DNA from: JAAYYF01 sp040255585
GTDB lineage: Bacteria > Deinococcota > Deinococci > Deinococcales > Trueperaceae
Assembly: GCA_040255585.1 (NCBI GenBank)
Contig: JBDZVI010000006.1
Coordinates: forward strand, 19,112-83,111
DNA length: 64,000 nt
Direction of reading: 5' to 3'
Positions within the stretch are counted from its first letter, which is position 1. Each line of letters starts with the position of its first letter. This document shows, piece by piece, positions 17,222 to 26,907 of the stretch. Under the pieces are notes generated by a model. That model searched no databases. It was not told where the DNA came from and worked only from the letters and a program-made list of their open reading frames with translations. Made by a program: the position numbers and the translations under genes.

Positions 17222-18841
17222 TCAGCCCTGCTCCACCAGGCTCTTCTTGCGTACCTTACCGGTGGCGGTCTTGGGGAGGTCGTCTACGAAGCGCACGTCG
17301 CGCGGGACCATGAAGCTCTCCAGGCGCGCCAGCGCCTCGCGCTTGAAGGCCTGCTCCGTGTAGCTCGCTCCAGGGTCGAGGACGACGAACGCCCGCACCG
17401 CCTGCCCGAGCAGCTCGTCCGGCACGCCGATCACGGCCGCCTCGCGCACGCCGGGGATGGCCGCCAAGGCGTTCTCGACCTCGACCGGGCTGACCTTCTC
17501 CCCGCGGCTCTTGATGATGTCGTCGCTGCGACCCATGAAGTAGAGGAAGCCGTCCTCGTCCTTCCGGAACCAGTCGTGGGTGCACAGGACGCGCTCGCCG
17601 GGGTACTTGCCCGGCTTGAGCATGTGCTCGGTCTCGGCCGGCAGGTTCCAGTAGCCGAGCATGACGTGCGGCCCCCGCACGTGCAGGATGCCGGTCACGC
17701 CGGGTCCGACGGGGTGGCCGTCCTCGCCGAGCAGGTAGGTCTCCGTGCCGGGTATGGCCTTGCCGACGGACGACGGCTTCGAGAGGACGAGCTCCGGCTC
17801 CAGGTAGCACACGCGCTTGCACTCGGTGAGGCCGTACATCTTGTACACGAGGGCGCCGGGGCTCATCTCCAGCAGGCCGGGCACGTACTCATCGGGCAGG
17901 TGGGCGGCCGTGTTCGTGTAGCGCCGCACGCTCGGCATGGCGATCGGCGAGTTGCGGTGCAGCGACAAGAGGGTCGCGAACACGGTCGGCACGCCGGGGA
18001 ACACCGTTACGCCCTCTTCGACGACGCGCTTGACGATGGCGGCGGGGAAGGCGAACGTGCGCTCGAGCACGAGCGTGGCGCCGAGGTGGACGGCCATCAG
18101 GGCCTGGTAGAGCCCGTAGTCGAAGGCGAGCGGCAGCAGGTCGAGGATCCGGTCCGACGCGTCGAGGCGCAGGTACTCGACGAGGCTCCCCTGCGCGAAG
18201 ACCATGTTCTGGTGGCTGAGCATGACGCCCTTGGGGTTGCCTGTGCTGCCGGACGTGTAGACGAGCGCGGCGAGGTCGAGCGGGATGGTGCCGGGGTCGG
18301 CCACCTCCGTGCTCGTCCAGGTCCGCAGGTCGTGGACGGCGAACCGCGCAGTGGCGCCCGCGGTGGGGCTCACGGGCTCGCCGCCGCCAGCCAGCACGAG
18401 CGCCAGGAGGTTCGGAAGGACCGTCGCCAGGTCGGCCATCAAACCGGTGACCAGGCGGGCCAGCCGCCCCTCGCTCAGCACGGCCGCCGCGCCGGAGTCG
18501 GCGAGCATGTAGTGAAGCTTGTCTTCCTTGGTCTGGGGGTTGACGACCATGAACGCTGCGCCGGCGTAGAGCGCGCCGTAGATTCCGGCGACCGTGTCGA
18601 CCGAGTTCTCGAGGAAGATGGCTACCCTGTCGCCGCGGCGCACGCCGACCGCCTGCAGTAGGCCGGCGAAGCGCAGCGCCCGGTCATGCAGTTCGGCGTA
18701 CGTGACGCGCTCGTCGGCCGTGACGACGGCCGTCTTCTCCGCGTGCTTGGCGGCGCTGATCGTCAAGCTGTCTTGAAGCAGCCTTGGGTACCTGGGTTGC
18801 ATCGGTCTCGCCCTTCCAGTCGGCGCCCGGTCAAGCGGCAT
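17222..18841 (-). CDS. AMP-forming acyl-CoA/ACP ligase
   Basis: ANL-superfamily adenylating enzyme of 539 residues that activates a carboxylic acid as acyl-AMP and loads it on a thiol, here probably the adjacent carrier protein. Motifs: LVYTSGSTGNPKGVMLSH (P-loop, about residue 190), KMYGLTECKRVCYLEP, the hinge FLYFMGRSDDIIKSRGEK and the C-terminal catalytic lysine in TATGKVRKKSL. Two starts are reasonable: ATG 18841 (GGAAGGGG five bases upstream) or ATG 18802 (GGAAGGG upstream); 18841 is given. Confidence 0.9.
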   Translation of the reverse strand: MPLDRAPTGRARPMQPRYPRLLQDSLTISAAKHAEKTAVVTADERVTYAELHDRALRFAGLLQAVGVRRGDRVAIFLENSVDTVAGIYGALYAGAAFMVVNPQTKEDKLHYMLADSGAAAVLSEGRLARLVTGLMADLATVLPNLLALVLAGGGEPVSPTAGATARFAVHDLRTWTSTEVADPGTIPLDLAALVYTSGSTGNPKGVMLSHQNMVFAQGSLVEYLRLDASDRILDLLPLAFDYGLYQALMAVHLGATLVLERTFAFPAAIVKRVVEEGVTVFPGVPTVFATLLSLHRNSPIAMPSVRRYTNTAAHLPDEYVPGLLEMSPGALVYKMYGLTECKRVCYLEPELVLSKPSSVGKAIPGTETYLLGEDGHPVGPGVTGILHVRGPHVMLGYWNLPAETEHMLKPGKYPGERVLCTHDWFRKDEDGFLYFMGRSDDIIKSRGEKVSPVEVENALAAIPGVREAAVIGVPDELLGQAVRAFVVLDPGASYTEQAFKREALARLESFMVPRDVRFVDDLPKTATGKVRKKSLVEQG

Positions 18842-18879
18842 CCGACCCCTTCCACTAACTAAAGTCTAAGGAGCGGCTC

Positions 18880-20901
18880 TCACGACGGCCTTACACCGCC
18901 GTCGAGCCGCACCTGCGTCCCTTCGACCAAGCGGGTAGGCGTCGCCGGTCGGGCCAGCCGCGGGTTGGCGACCGTCGTCTCGTCAAGGAGCATCGTCGAG
19001 AGGACCCCGACCAGGCCCATCTCGTCGCTTTCGCTGAAGCCGACGTCGGCGTAGCGCCGCGCCTTCTCCGCGAGCTTGGTCACGTGGGGCACGTTGAAGA
19101 GGCCCGTGGCGGCCAACCGCTCCGGCGCCAGGAGCTCATCCACGTACGCCGGCGCCCCCGGCCCGAAGAAGGCGCGCAGGATGGGCGCCCGGTAGGGGCG
19201 CTTGGGGCGCTTGTTGATCTCGTCGGGCAGCACCTTGGCGAGCGACTTGCGGAGCAAGTACTTCTCCTGCAGGTCGCGGAGCCGCAACCGCTCGGGCAGA
19301 CCGGCGGCGAACTCCGCGACGTGCACGTCAAGGAACGGGAAGCGCCCCTCGACCGAGTTGGCCGCGAGCATGCGGTCGCCCTGCGAGTGCAGCAGGAAGC
19401 CGGTCAGGAACGTGGTGATCTCCAGGTACTGCGCCTGGCCGAGCGGTCCCATGGCCGCGTACTCGGCCGGCAGGCGGTCGATGACGCGCGCTTCCGGGTC
19501 GCCGACCTGCTCCCTGGTTGACAGGGTCTCCTGGCCGAGGAACCGCAGGTTGCGCCCCGTGGTCCTGAAGCGCGGGCGGTGGCTGTAGAGGGGGTCGTCC
19601 AGGTCGAGCATGCCGGCCTTGAAGAACTCGGCCATGAACCCGCCGCCCTGCTGCAGGTCGCGGGAGAGGTACGGGTAGAGCTTGCCGAGGAGCCGCGGCC
19701 TGAGCTTCGACTCCGGCCGGTGCGCCCAGAAGCGCCGCACCATGGCCTCCTGGAAGAGGTTGTAGCCGCCGAGGAGCTCGTCCGAGCCCTCGCCGGTCAG
19801 CACCACCTTGAAGCCGGCGTCGCGCACGGAACGCGAGAGCAGGATGAGGGGCGCCGGCGCCGTGCGGAGCATGGGCTTCTCCGCGAAGCGGACGACCTCC
19901 GGGAACGCCGCGGCCACGTCGGCATCCGAGACCTTGATGGTCCGCAGGTTCACGCCCAGCTCGTCAGCCATGCGCCGCTGGAAGGCGGACTCGTCGAAGC
20001 GCGGGTCCTCGAACGACACGCTGAACGCTTCCAACGGCCCGCGGGTGTGGCGCCGCGCCAGGGCGGTCGTCGCGCTCGAATCGAGGCCGCCGCTCAGGTA
20101 GACGCCCACCGGCACGTCGGCGCGGAGGCGGATGCGCGTGGCGTCGTCCAGGAGCGCGAGCAGCTCCTCCTGGAGTTCCTCGACGGACCCCCGCCTCGCG
20201 CCGTCGCGCGGGCCGAAGCGGATGTCCCACCAGCGCACTGGCGCCTCCGGTCCGGCCGGGCCCACCCACTGGTAGTGACCGGCCGGGAGCTCCCGGATGC
20301 CGGGGAAGGCGCTGCGGTCGGGCTGGACGGCCCAGATCGTGAACGTCTCGACGAGGGCGAACGGGTCGATGCGCCTGTCCGCACGCGGGTGCCGCAACAA
20401 GGCCTTCGCCTCGGAGGCGAACACGAAGTCGCGCGCGAGGTCGTTCCCGAGCTCGGCCGTGAAGAGCGGCCGGATGCCGAAGCGGTCGCGGGCGAGGAGG
20501 AGCCGTTTCGTGGCGTGGTCGAAGACGGCGAGCGCGAACTCGCCGTTGAGCCGCTCCAAGAACGAGACGCCCCACTCCTCGAAGGCGTGCGCGATGACCT
20601 CGGTGTCGGAACGCGTGCGGAAGACGTGCCCGAGCCCCTCGAGCTCGGTCATCAGCTCCGGGTAGTTGTAGATCTCACCGTTCTGCATGACCCAGTAGCG
20701 GCCGTCCTCGTTGGAGAGGGGCTGGTCGCCGCCGGCCAAGTCGATGATGGCGAGGCGCGTGCTGACCATCCCGAAGGGGCCGTCCAGGTAGAGGCCTACG
20801 CCGTCGGGGCCGCGATGGGCCAGCTCGCCGGCCATCGTAAGCAGGAGGTCGCGCGGCGCGGTCGCGCCGGACGTCGCGTATAGGCCAGCAATTCCACACA
20901 T
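18880..20901 (-). CDS. Asparagine synthase-like glutamine amidotransferase (copy 1)
   Basis: A 673-residue AsnB-type enzyme. Cys2 (MCGIAGLY) is the glutaminase nucleophile, RGPDGVG and QNGEIYNYPEL line the glutamine site, and the synthase half has the P-loop LSGGLDSSATTALA (about 265) and LTGEGSDELLGGYN. Such enzymes in capsule and exosortase-type loci amidate uronic acids or carrier-bound acids. It is the first gene of the minus-strand set that continues with the AMP ligase, carrier protein, NadE-like protein and GNAT. The uronic acid made by the 6695 dehydrogenase is a possible acceptor (inference). Confidence 0.88.
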   Translation of the reverse strand: MCGIAGLYATSGATAPRDLLLTMAGELAHRGPDGVGLYLDGPFGMVSTRLAIIDLAGGDQPLSNEDGRYWVMQNGEIYNYPELMTELEGLGHVFRTRSDTEVIAHAFEEWGVSFLERLNGEFALAVFDHATKRLLLARDRFGIRPLFTAELGNDLARDFVFASEAKALLRHPRADRRIDPFALVETFTIWAVQPDRSAFPGIRELPAGHYQWVGPAGPEAPVRWWDIRFGPRDGARRGSVEELQEELLALLDDATRIRLRADVPVGVYLSGGLDSSATTALARRHTRGPLEAFSVSFEDPRFDESAFQRRMADELGVNLRTIKVSDADVAAAFPEVVRFAEKPMLRTAPAPLILLSRSVRDAGFKVVLTGEGSDELLGGYNLFQEAMVRRFWAHRPESKLRPRLLGKLYPYLSRDLQQGGGFMAEFFKAGMLDLDDPLYSHRPRFRTTGRNLRFLGQETLSTREQVGDPEARVIDRLPAEYAAMGPLGQAQYLEITTFLTGFLLHSQGDRMLAANSVEGRFPFLDVHVAEFAAGLPERLRLRDLQEKYLLRKSLAKVLPDEINKRPKRPYRAPILRAFFGPGAPAYVDELLAPERLAATGLFNVPHVTKLAEKARRYADVGFSESDEMGLVGVLSTMLLDETTVANPRLARPATPTRLVEGTQVRLDGGVRPS

Positions 20902-21039
20902 TCTTCAGACCTGGCTTCCTGGATGAACGCTGGCTGAGGAAGCCCATGGGTTCCTCAGCGAGTAGCAGTGTAGAGTAACCAGCGAGAAGATGGGCGTGAC
21001 TTTAGGCGCTCGTGGCGCCACGAAGCCGACCGGCCCCTG

Positions 21040-21146
21040 CCCGTACCCCTCGAGCGCCGCGTGACCGACGCGGTCGGCGAGGGGAGCGGAACGGGACGGT
21101 AGGTAGCGCAACTCTACGGTGGGCGTGCCGGAGGCACGGGGCTACC
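21040..21146 (+). promoter_or_regulatory. Structured 5' leader of the 21166 lipoprotein gene
   Basis: Two hairpins are readable. The first nests three stems: CCCGT/ACGGG (21040-21044, 21091-21095), CCCCTCG/CGAGGGG (21046-21052, 21078-21084) and CCGCGT/ACGCGG (21057-21062, 21068-21073). The second pairs GGTAGC (21102-21107) with GCTACC (21141-21146) around an inner CGTGCC/GGCACG stem. The word GTAGCGCAAC (21104-21113) also occurs in the pseudoknot elements described elsewhere, but the rest of that motif is absent. The remaining divergent gap (20902-21039) shows no clear promoter. Confidence 0.5.
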
Positions 21147-21165
21147 AGAAGGTAAGGAAACCGCG

Positions 21166-23289
21166 ATGGCTAGTACGAAGAACGTTCCGAAGAGAACCCT
21201 CACGACCAGGCTCGGATCGCGGCCGCTCTTCGTCGGTCTGCTCCTGGTCGTGGGCAGCGTCTGGCTGGCGGCCTGCGGTGGCGGCGGCGTCACCCCCAGC
21301 GTCGTCAAGGTCGAGATCGAGCAGGCCGACCAGACCCTGTTCGTGGGCGGCACCGCCACACTCACCGCCAAGGTGACCGTCCTGGGCGGGGCCTCGACGG
21401 CCGTCACCTGGAGCTCGTCCGACTCCGAGGTGGCGAGCGTGACGGCCGCGGGCGTCGTCACGGCCGAGGCCGTCGGCACCACGACCATCACCGCGACGAG
21501 CGTCGGCTCCCCCACGCGGACGGACACGGTCTCCGTAACGGTCGTCTCGGAAGACACCCCCGTACCCCCGGCCATCGTGTCGTTCACCGCCACGCCGGAC
21601 ACCGTTGAGACGGGCGCCAGCTCGACGCTGGCTTGGGAGGTCACGGGCTCCACGACCGGCATCGCCGTCATGGCCGGTGACACCACCGTCCAGGACGGCC
21701 TGGCTGCAAGCGGCAGCCTCGTCGTCACGCCGGACGCCACCACGGAGTACACGCTCACCGTCACGCCGGAAGGCGACGGCGACCCGGTGACGGCGACCGC
21801 CACCGTCACGGTCACACTCGCCCCTGGCGAGCCCGCCATCACCAGCTTCACCGGCGCGGTCGTGGCAGGCAGCCAGGCCGGCCTCAGCTGGTCCGCCGTG
21901 AACGCCACGGGCTTCGAACTCTTCGCCGTCAACCCCGCCGACCCGAGCGACGCGACCTCGATCGGCACCTACGCCGGCACGGCCACCGGCGCCACCGTCG
22001 CCCTCCCCGACAGCGCGCATCAGGCGTACCGCCTGGTCGCCACGGGCGCAAGCGATCAGGCGACCGCCTCCCTCGGAGCGTTGGCGAACGTGGTGGTCAA
22101 CTCCCAGGACTACGAGGTCTACTACCTCGTCGGCGGTGGTTGGGAAGAGCCCGCCATCCCCGGTTCGCTCCGGTACGTGCTCGAGGCGGCCGCGCCCGGG
22201 TCCGTCATCGGCTTCGCGTCGGACGTCACCGAGGTCGTCGCCTACGGCGTAGACCTCTTCGCGCTCGACATGGACCACGTGGTCGACTCGCACCTGATCA
22301 TCCGCAACGACGTGACCATCAGCGGCCCCGTCGGCGCCCCCGTCACCCTGCGCGGCCAGTCCGCATGGCAGACAGGCGACCCCGGCGACCCGTACACCTA
22401 CGGCTCGCGCGTCCTGTACGTGCCCGCCGGCGTCACCGCGACGGTCGAGAACGTCGTGATCACGGGCGGCACCTTCATCTACTTCGGCTCGGGTATTTAC
22501 AACTCCGGCGTCCTGACCGTGCGCAACGCGCTCATCACCGACAACCGCGCCTTCGGCTCGGGCGGCGGCATCTACAACGCGGTCGGCGGCCACCTGGTGG
22601 TGGAGACGAGCGAGATCTCGGGCAACCAGGCCGTGACGCTCGACGCCGAGATCGACCACGAGTGGTACATCCGCGACAACAGCGTGCCCGCGGTCTTCCC
22701 CGGCATCAACGGTTGGGGCGGCGGCTTGGCGAACGACGGCGTCGTCACCATCGTCGAATCCGTCATCGACGGCAACACGGCGCGCCAGTCGGGCGGCGGC
22801 ATCTACAACGCCGCCACGCTCACGCTCGAGAGCACCACCATCAGCAACAACACCGCGGACCACGTTGCCGACTACACCGTCGGCGACCCGACCGACTTCA
22901 GCGCGGGCGGCGGCATCTCCAACGTCGGCACGCTCACCATGTCGGGCGGCTCGCTAACCGCGAACCTCGCGGCGGACCAGGGCGGCGGCCTGTACCATTT
23001 CCAGGACGCGCTCAGCACCCTGACCAACGTCTCCATAACCAACAACACGGCGGGCATACCGACCGTCACCATCGGCTACGGCGGCGGCATCATGCAGCAC
23101 TACTACACGGGCGAACTCGACCAACTCACCCGCACCGGCGGGGTACTGACCGGCAACGTCCCGCAGAACATTCTGCAGAACGACAACGGCTTGCGCCCCA
23201 TGGGCGGGCTCGCCGCGGGCGAGTTCAACGAGGCGAACCGGCCACTCGGCCTGCGCATCGACGGCCTGAAGGGGCTGCGGCTTCGGTAG
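21166..23289 (+). CDS. Lipoprotein with Ig-like domains and a beta-helix of the polymorphic-repeat type
   Basis: A 707-residue exported lipoprotein (lipobox LAAC, Cys37). Domain order: bacterial Ig-like Big_2 domain (about 44-125, with SSSDSEVASVTAAGVVTAEA), an Ig-like unit of the same type as the repeats of the large CE18 proteins (about 130-215), a further Ig-like unit, then a right-handed beta-helix from about residue 330 with GGGIYN and GSGIYNSG repeats typical of polymorphic outer-membrane repeats. No catalytic residues are recognised. It may bind or scaffold the exopolysaccharide at the surface. Confidence 0.8.
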   Translation: MASTKNVPKRTLTTRLGSRPLFVGLLLVVGSVWLAACGGGGVTPSVVKVEIEQADQTLFVGGTATLTAKVTVLGGASTAVTWSSSDSEVASVTAAGVVTAEAVGTTTITATSVGSPTRTDTVSVTVVSEDTPVPPAIVSFTATPDTVETGASSTLAWEVTGSTTGIAVMAGDTTVQDGLAASGSLVVTPDATTEYTLTVTPEGDGDPVTATATVTVTLAPGEPAITSFTGAVVAGSQAGLSWSAVNATGFELFAVNPADPSDATSIGTYAGTATGATVALPDSAHQAYRLVATGASDQATASLGALANVVVNSQDYEVYYLVGGGWEEPAIPGSLRYVLEAAAPGSVIGFASDVTEVVAYGVDLFALDMDHVVDSHLIIRNDVTISGPVGAPVTLRGQSAWQTGDPGDPYTYGSRVLYVPAGVTATVENVVITGGTFIYFGSGIYNSGVLTVRNALITDNRAFGSGGGIYNAVGGHLVVETSEISGNQAVTLDAEIDHEWYIRDNSVPAVFPGINGWGGGLANDGVVTIVESVIDGNTARQSGGGIYNAATLTLESTTISNNTADHVADYTVGDPTDFSAGGGISNVGTLTMSGGSLTANLAADQGGGLYHFQDALSTLTNVSITNNTAGIPTVTIGYGGGIMQHYYTGELDQLTRTGGVLTGNVPQNILQNDNGLRPMGGLAAGEFNEANRPLGLRIDGLKGLRLR

Positions 23290-23326
23290 CCCTGCGGCGC
23301 CACGGGACCATGAACGCCACCTACTC

Positions 23327-23357
23327 GCACCCCGCTCGGCTCGGCCGGGCGGGGTGC
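23327..23357 (+). terminator. Hairpin after the 21166 gene
   Basis: Perfect 9-base inverted repeat GCACCCCGC (23327-23335) and GCGGGGTGC (23349-23357), 38 bases after the stop, without a U-tract. It could end transcription or stabilise the mRNA. The rest of the 276-base gap up to 23566 shows no gene; GGAGGAAGGATG at about 23474 looks like a start region but leads to no supported product. Confidence 0.45.
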
Positions 23358-23565
23358 TCGCTCATCCGTCACATCGAGGTACTCATCCATCACACCCAGG
23401 GCTTAATTTCCTTCATGTTCCGTCAAGGTACGTTCTCTCTCGGCTTACCGTGCAAACACGCGTTGGGTCAGATGGAGGAAGGATGTTCTCATTCGGAGTC
23501 GCGGCTGGCGCCCTCGCGGCCGCTCTCCCACGGTCCGGGACACGACGCGGATCGGCGGGCGTCGT

Positions 23566-25488
23566 GTGAACCGCGGGCATCGGCGTATTGAAGTGCTACT
23601 GGTAACCCTACTCATCGCGTTCCTGGCCGCCTGCGGCCAGAACGTCGCGCAAACACCTCAAACCCCCGCCGAGATCGAGTGGTCTGCCGCGGCCATCGGC
23701 TACGAGGACCCGGCGCAACCGGATCTCGGGCAGCTCGAGCCGGCGGCGGCGAGCCTCATCAAGGTCAGCGGGTCCGGCACCGACATCTGGGACCAGCGCG
23801 ACGAGTTCTACTACGTCTACACGCCGCTGGAAGGCGACGGCTCTTTGACGGTGCGCTTGCTCGACTTCGCGGCCGTGCACGCTTGGAGCAAGGCGGGCGT
23901 CATGATCCGTGACGGGCTCGCCCCGGACGCGCGCAACGTGCTCATCCACATCAGCGGTCAGAACGGCTCGGTGCTGCAGGCGCGCCTGCAGACAGGCGCG
24001 GAGACGACCAACAGCGCGGGCAGCGACCCGAGCGTGCCCATCGGCGGTTGGATGCGCCTCACCCGCAACGGCGATCAGGTCATCGGCTCGCTCTCCACCG
24101 ACGGCACCACCTGGAAGGAACTCGGCAGGTACTCGCTCACCATGGGGCATACCGCGCTCATCGGCCTGGCCGTCACGGCCCACAGCGCCGGGCAGACCGC
24201 CACGGCGTACTTCACGGGCCTCGACCTGCGCTTCGGCACGCAACCGACGAACCCCGTTCCGGACCCGCCCAAGACGCCCGACCCGGAACCAGACCCCACG
24301 CCGGATCCCGACCCGGGCAACCCTAGCAGGCCCTCCGACCCGGAACCGAACTACGTGGGCACGTGGGTGTGCGGCACGGAACCGCTCACGCCGCGCTACC
24401 AGCCCACCTATTACGTGGCCACCAACGGGTCAGACTCCAACGACGGCAGGTCGACCGACAGGCCCTTCCGCACGCTGCAGAAGGCGGCGAACGTCGTCGG
24501 GCCGGGCGACGTCGTGTGGGTGCGCGGCGGCACCTACTCATCGGACGTCTCGTTCCAGCGCTCCGGCACGTCCTCCAACCCGATCGTGTTCGAGTCGTAC
24601 CCCGGCGAGTGCGCCGTGCTAGACGGCAGGGGCCAGCAGTCGTACCAGAACGTGCGGTTCGAAGGCGCTAACTACAACGTCTTCAGGAACTTCGTCGTAC
24701 GCAACAACCCCGCGCAGGGCATCCAGGTCGTCAAATCGAACGACAACCTCATCACCCACGTGCGCACGCACAACAACGGCCTCTCCGGCATCCAGAACCT
24801 CTCGGGCGACCGCAACCGCTTCTCGTACTTCATCACGCACGACAACTCGGACGGCACCCAGGGCGATGCCGACGGCATCGGGCTCTCCTCCGGCCGCGAC
24901 CTCCGCATAGATCACTGCGTCGCGTACCGCAACTCCGACGACGGCGTCGACACGTGGCTGTCCGTCAACACGACCATCGAGCGTTGCGTCAGCTTCCAGA
25001 ACGGCCTGCAGGGCGGCGACGGCAACGGCTTCAAGCTCGGCGGGCGCAGCGAGACCGTCAACACGATCATCCGCTACAGCATCTCCTTCAACAACGTCGC
25101 CGAGGGGTTCAACTACAACTCCGGGCGCAACGTCACGCTCGAACACAACACGTCCTACGCCAACAACGTCTACGGCTTCATCGTCGCGAACGGCCAGCTG
25201 CGCAACAACCTCGCGTACGGCGACCAGCGCCGCGGCTGGGAAGACGACGGCGGCAACCAGACGCGCACGAACTCGTGGGACCTCGGCATCACCAACCCCG
25301 CGTTCATCAGCACCGACGTGAACTCGGCCTCGTTCCTTGCCCCGTCCGTTAACAGCCCCGTCATCGGCAGAGGCACCAACATCGGCCTGCCGTTCACCGG
25401 CTCGGCGCCCGACCTTGGGGCCATCCCGTACGGCGAGACCATCGAGTCGTTCTTAGGGATCCCGTTGCGGGAGATCCTGAACTACTGA
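23566..25488 (+). CDS. Secreted PL9-like beta-helix lipoprotein with N-terminal concanavalin-like domain (copy 1)
   Basis: A 640-residue lipoprotein (GTG start, lipobox LAAC, Cys23). Residues 40-215 resemble the DUF1349-type concanavalin-like fold (DQRDEFYYVYTPLEGDGSL, WSKAGVMIRDGL). A Pro/Asp-rich linker follows, then from about 275 a right-handed beta-helix (YYVATNGSDSNDGRSTDRPF). DADGIGLSSG, RNSDDGVDTW and GDGNGFKLGG resemble the Asp-rich calcium/active-site segments of family PL9 polysaccharide lyases. It probably cleaves an acidic polysaccharide outside the cell. It is a paralogue of the 26908-28932 gene. Confidence 0.8.
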   Translation: MNRGHRRIEVLLVTLLIAFLAACGQNVAQTPQTPAEIEWSAAAIGYEDPAQPDLGQLEPAAASLIKVSGSGTDIWDQRDEFYYVYTPLEGDGSLTVRLLDFAAVHAWSKAGVMIRDGLAPDARNVLIHISGQNGSVLQARLQTGAETTNSAGSDPSVPIGGWMRLTRNGDQVIGSLSTDGTTWKELGRYSLTMGHTALIGLAVTAHSAGQTATAYFTGLDLRFGTQPTNPVPDPPKTPDPEPDPTPDPDPGNPSRPSDPEPNYVGTWVCGTEPLTPRYQPTYYVATNGSDSNDGRSTDRPFRTLQKAANVVGPGDVVWVRGGTYSSDVSFQRSGTSSNPIVFESYPGECAVLDGRGQQSYQNVRFEGANYNVFRNFVVRNNPAQGIQVVKSNDNLITHVRTHNNGLSGIQNLSGDRNRFSYFITHDNSDGTQGDADGIGLSSGRDLRIDHCVAYRNSDDGVDTWLSVNTTIERCVSFQNGLQGGDGNGFKLGGRSETVNTIIRYSISFNNVAEGFNYNSGRNVTLEHNTSYANNVYGFIVANGQLRNNLAYGDQRRGWEDDGGNQTRTNSWDLGITNPAFISTDVNSASFLAPSVNSPVIGRGTNIGLPFTGSAPDLGAIPYGETIESFLGIPLREILNY

Positions 25489-25508
25489 GGCGCTTCGAAG
25501 ACCCGAGA

Positions 25509-26693
25509 CTACCGGGTGGGTAGTCGGTCGGTAGTCGGCGAGTCGCCGCGGAGTACCGCCAGGTACTCCGCCGTGACCGCCTCCACGTCGTAACGCTCCC
25601 GCCAACCCGCGGGGAGTTCGCGGCGGCCAGCGGCGTCCAGCAGGGCGGCCTCGATGGCCGCCGCGAGCGCCTCCACGTCGTCCACCGGCACGAGGGCCGC
25701 CAGCTCGCCGCCGTCCGTCACCTCGGCGGGCCCGCTCGGGCAGTCGGTGGCCACCGCAACGGCGCCGACGGCCAGTGCCTGGATGAGCACGTTCGGCAGC
25801 CCCTCCCACCGCGACGAGAGCACGAACACCCCGCACCGCGCCATGTAGGCGAACGGGTTGGCCGCGAAGCCGGGCATGGCGAACTGCTCGGCCACGCCTA
25901 GCTCGCCAGCGAGAGCCTCCAGCGCCGCCCGCTCTTCGCCCTCGCCAAGCAGCAGCAGGCGGCATGGCACCGTCGCGCGCACGCGCGCGACGGCCCTCAG
26001 GAGCGTGTCGAACCCTTTCTGCTCCGTGAGCCTGCCGACCCCGAGGACCACGGGCGGCCGGCCTGGCGCGAACCACGGGTGCTCGAGCGGTTCCGCCGCG
26101 CCCGCGTACACGCGGCGCGTCAGCACGGGGTTATAGATGACCCGCACCCGCCGCTCGTCGAGCCCCAGCTCGCTCATAAGGCTGCGCGCCACGCCGTCGG
26201 ACACGGCCACGACCGCGTCAGCGGCACCGTAGGCGAGGCGCATGGCCCCGCGCACGAAACGCCCCTTCGGACCGGCGAGGTCCTCGCTGACCGTGTTCGC
26301 CTCCCTGACGACGACGCGTGTGCGCCCCTCGGACCGGCGGGCCGGTCCCGGACGGGCCAGGCGCCCGGCCAGCACGGCCAGCACGTTCGTATGCTCGAGG
26401 GTGCTCAAGAGCGCTCGCGGCCTGCTCTTCCTCAGGTAGCCGACGAGCGCCGGCAGGGCGAAGGCGACCCGGCTGCGCTCCAAGTCCACGAGCCTGACCA
26501 GCGGTCCAAGGTCCGTCTGGACCGCCTCGTCCTGGTTCACGACGACCATGTCGACCGCGGCGCCGCGGCCCGCCGCCTCGATCGCCAGGTCCATCAGGAC
26601 CCGCTCGGCCCCCCCGCCGCGCAAGGACGGCAGGAGGAACGCCAGCTCGGGACGCTCGTGGCCGCCGCCGTCAACCTTCATCGTTGGGGTCAT
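25509..26693 (-). CDS. Glycosyltransferase family 4
   Basis: A 394-residue GT-B glycosyltransferase. The N-terminal half begins FLLPSLRGGGAERVLMDLA (acceptor side), and the C-terminal half has VLGVGRLTEQKGFDTLLRA and VLSSRWEGLPNVLIQALAVG, the nucleotide-sugar binding E-x7-E region. It acts on the inner face of the membrane in repeat-unit assembly. Sugar specificity is unknown. Start ATG 26693; a second ATG at 26681 is also possible. It lies tail-to-tail with the 23566 gene. Confidence 0.88.
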   Translation of the reverse strand: MTPTMKVDGGGHERPELAFLLPSLRGGGAERVLMDLAIEAAGRGAAVDMVVVNQDEAVQTDLGPLVRLVDLERSRVAFALPALVGYLRKSRPRALLSTLEHTNVLAVLAGRLARPGPARRSEGRTRVVVREANTVSEDLAGPKGRFVRGAMRLAYGAADAVVAVSDGVARSLMSELGLDERRVRVIYNPVLTRRVYAGAAEPLEHPWFAPGRPPVVLGVGRLTEQKGFDTLLRAVARVRATVPCRLLLLGEGEERAALEALAGELGVAEQFAMPGFAANPFAYMARCGVFVLSSRWEGLPNVLIQALAVGAVAVATDCPSGPAEVTDGGELAALVPVDDVEALAAAIEAALLDAAGRRELPAGWRERYDVEAVTAEYLAVLRGDSPTTDRLPTR

Positions 26694-26791
26694 CCTCGCG
26701 TCTGCTCACGGCCCACACTCCAACACGAAAGGGCGACCGGCGCAATGAAACGCGCCCGTCGCCCATGGCTCAACTCGCGAGGCTCGTGGTC

Positions 26792-26819
26792 ACGCCTGGG
26801 TGGTGTGCCACCCAGGCGT
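26792..26819 (-). terminator. Perfect 12-bp hairpin between 26908 gene and 25509 gene
   Basis: ACGCCTGGGTGG (26792-26803) and CCACCCAGGCGT (26808-26819) form a perfect stem with a TGTG loop. It lies about 90 bases after the stop of the PL9-like gene on the minus strand and ahead of the glycosyltransferase start, so it probably ends the upstream transcript. No U-tract is seen. Confidence 0.5.
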
Positions 26820-26907
26820 CCCGGGTCACCCCGAGGTCAGCGGTCGTCCCCTCCGCCGTCCTGTCCGCTGCCCTGTCGGCCACGCTGTTCGCGGCCGTCC
26901 CGTTCGC

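Noticed and set aside
17192..18661. Plus-strand frame opposite the AMP ligase
   Set aside because: Antisense shadow; the minus-strand frame carries all ANL ligase motifs.
21104..21113. GTAGCGCAAC as a sixth pseudoknot element
   Set aside because: The upstream hairpin lacks the TGGGC loop and there is no GAGCSAG before the word, so only the 10-base match remains.
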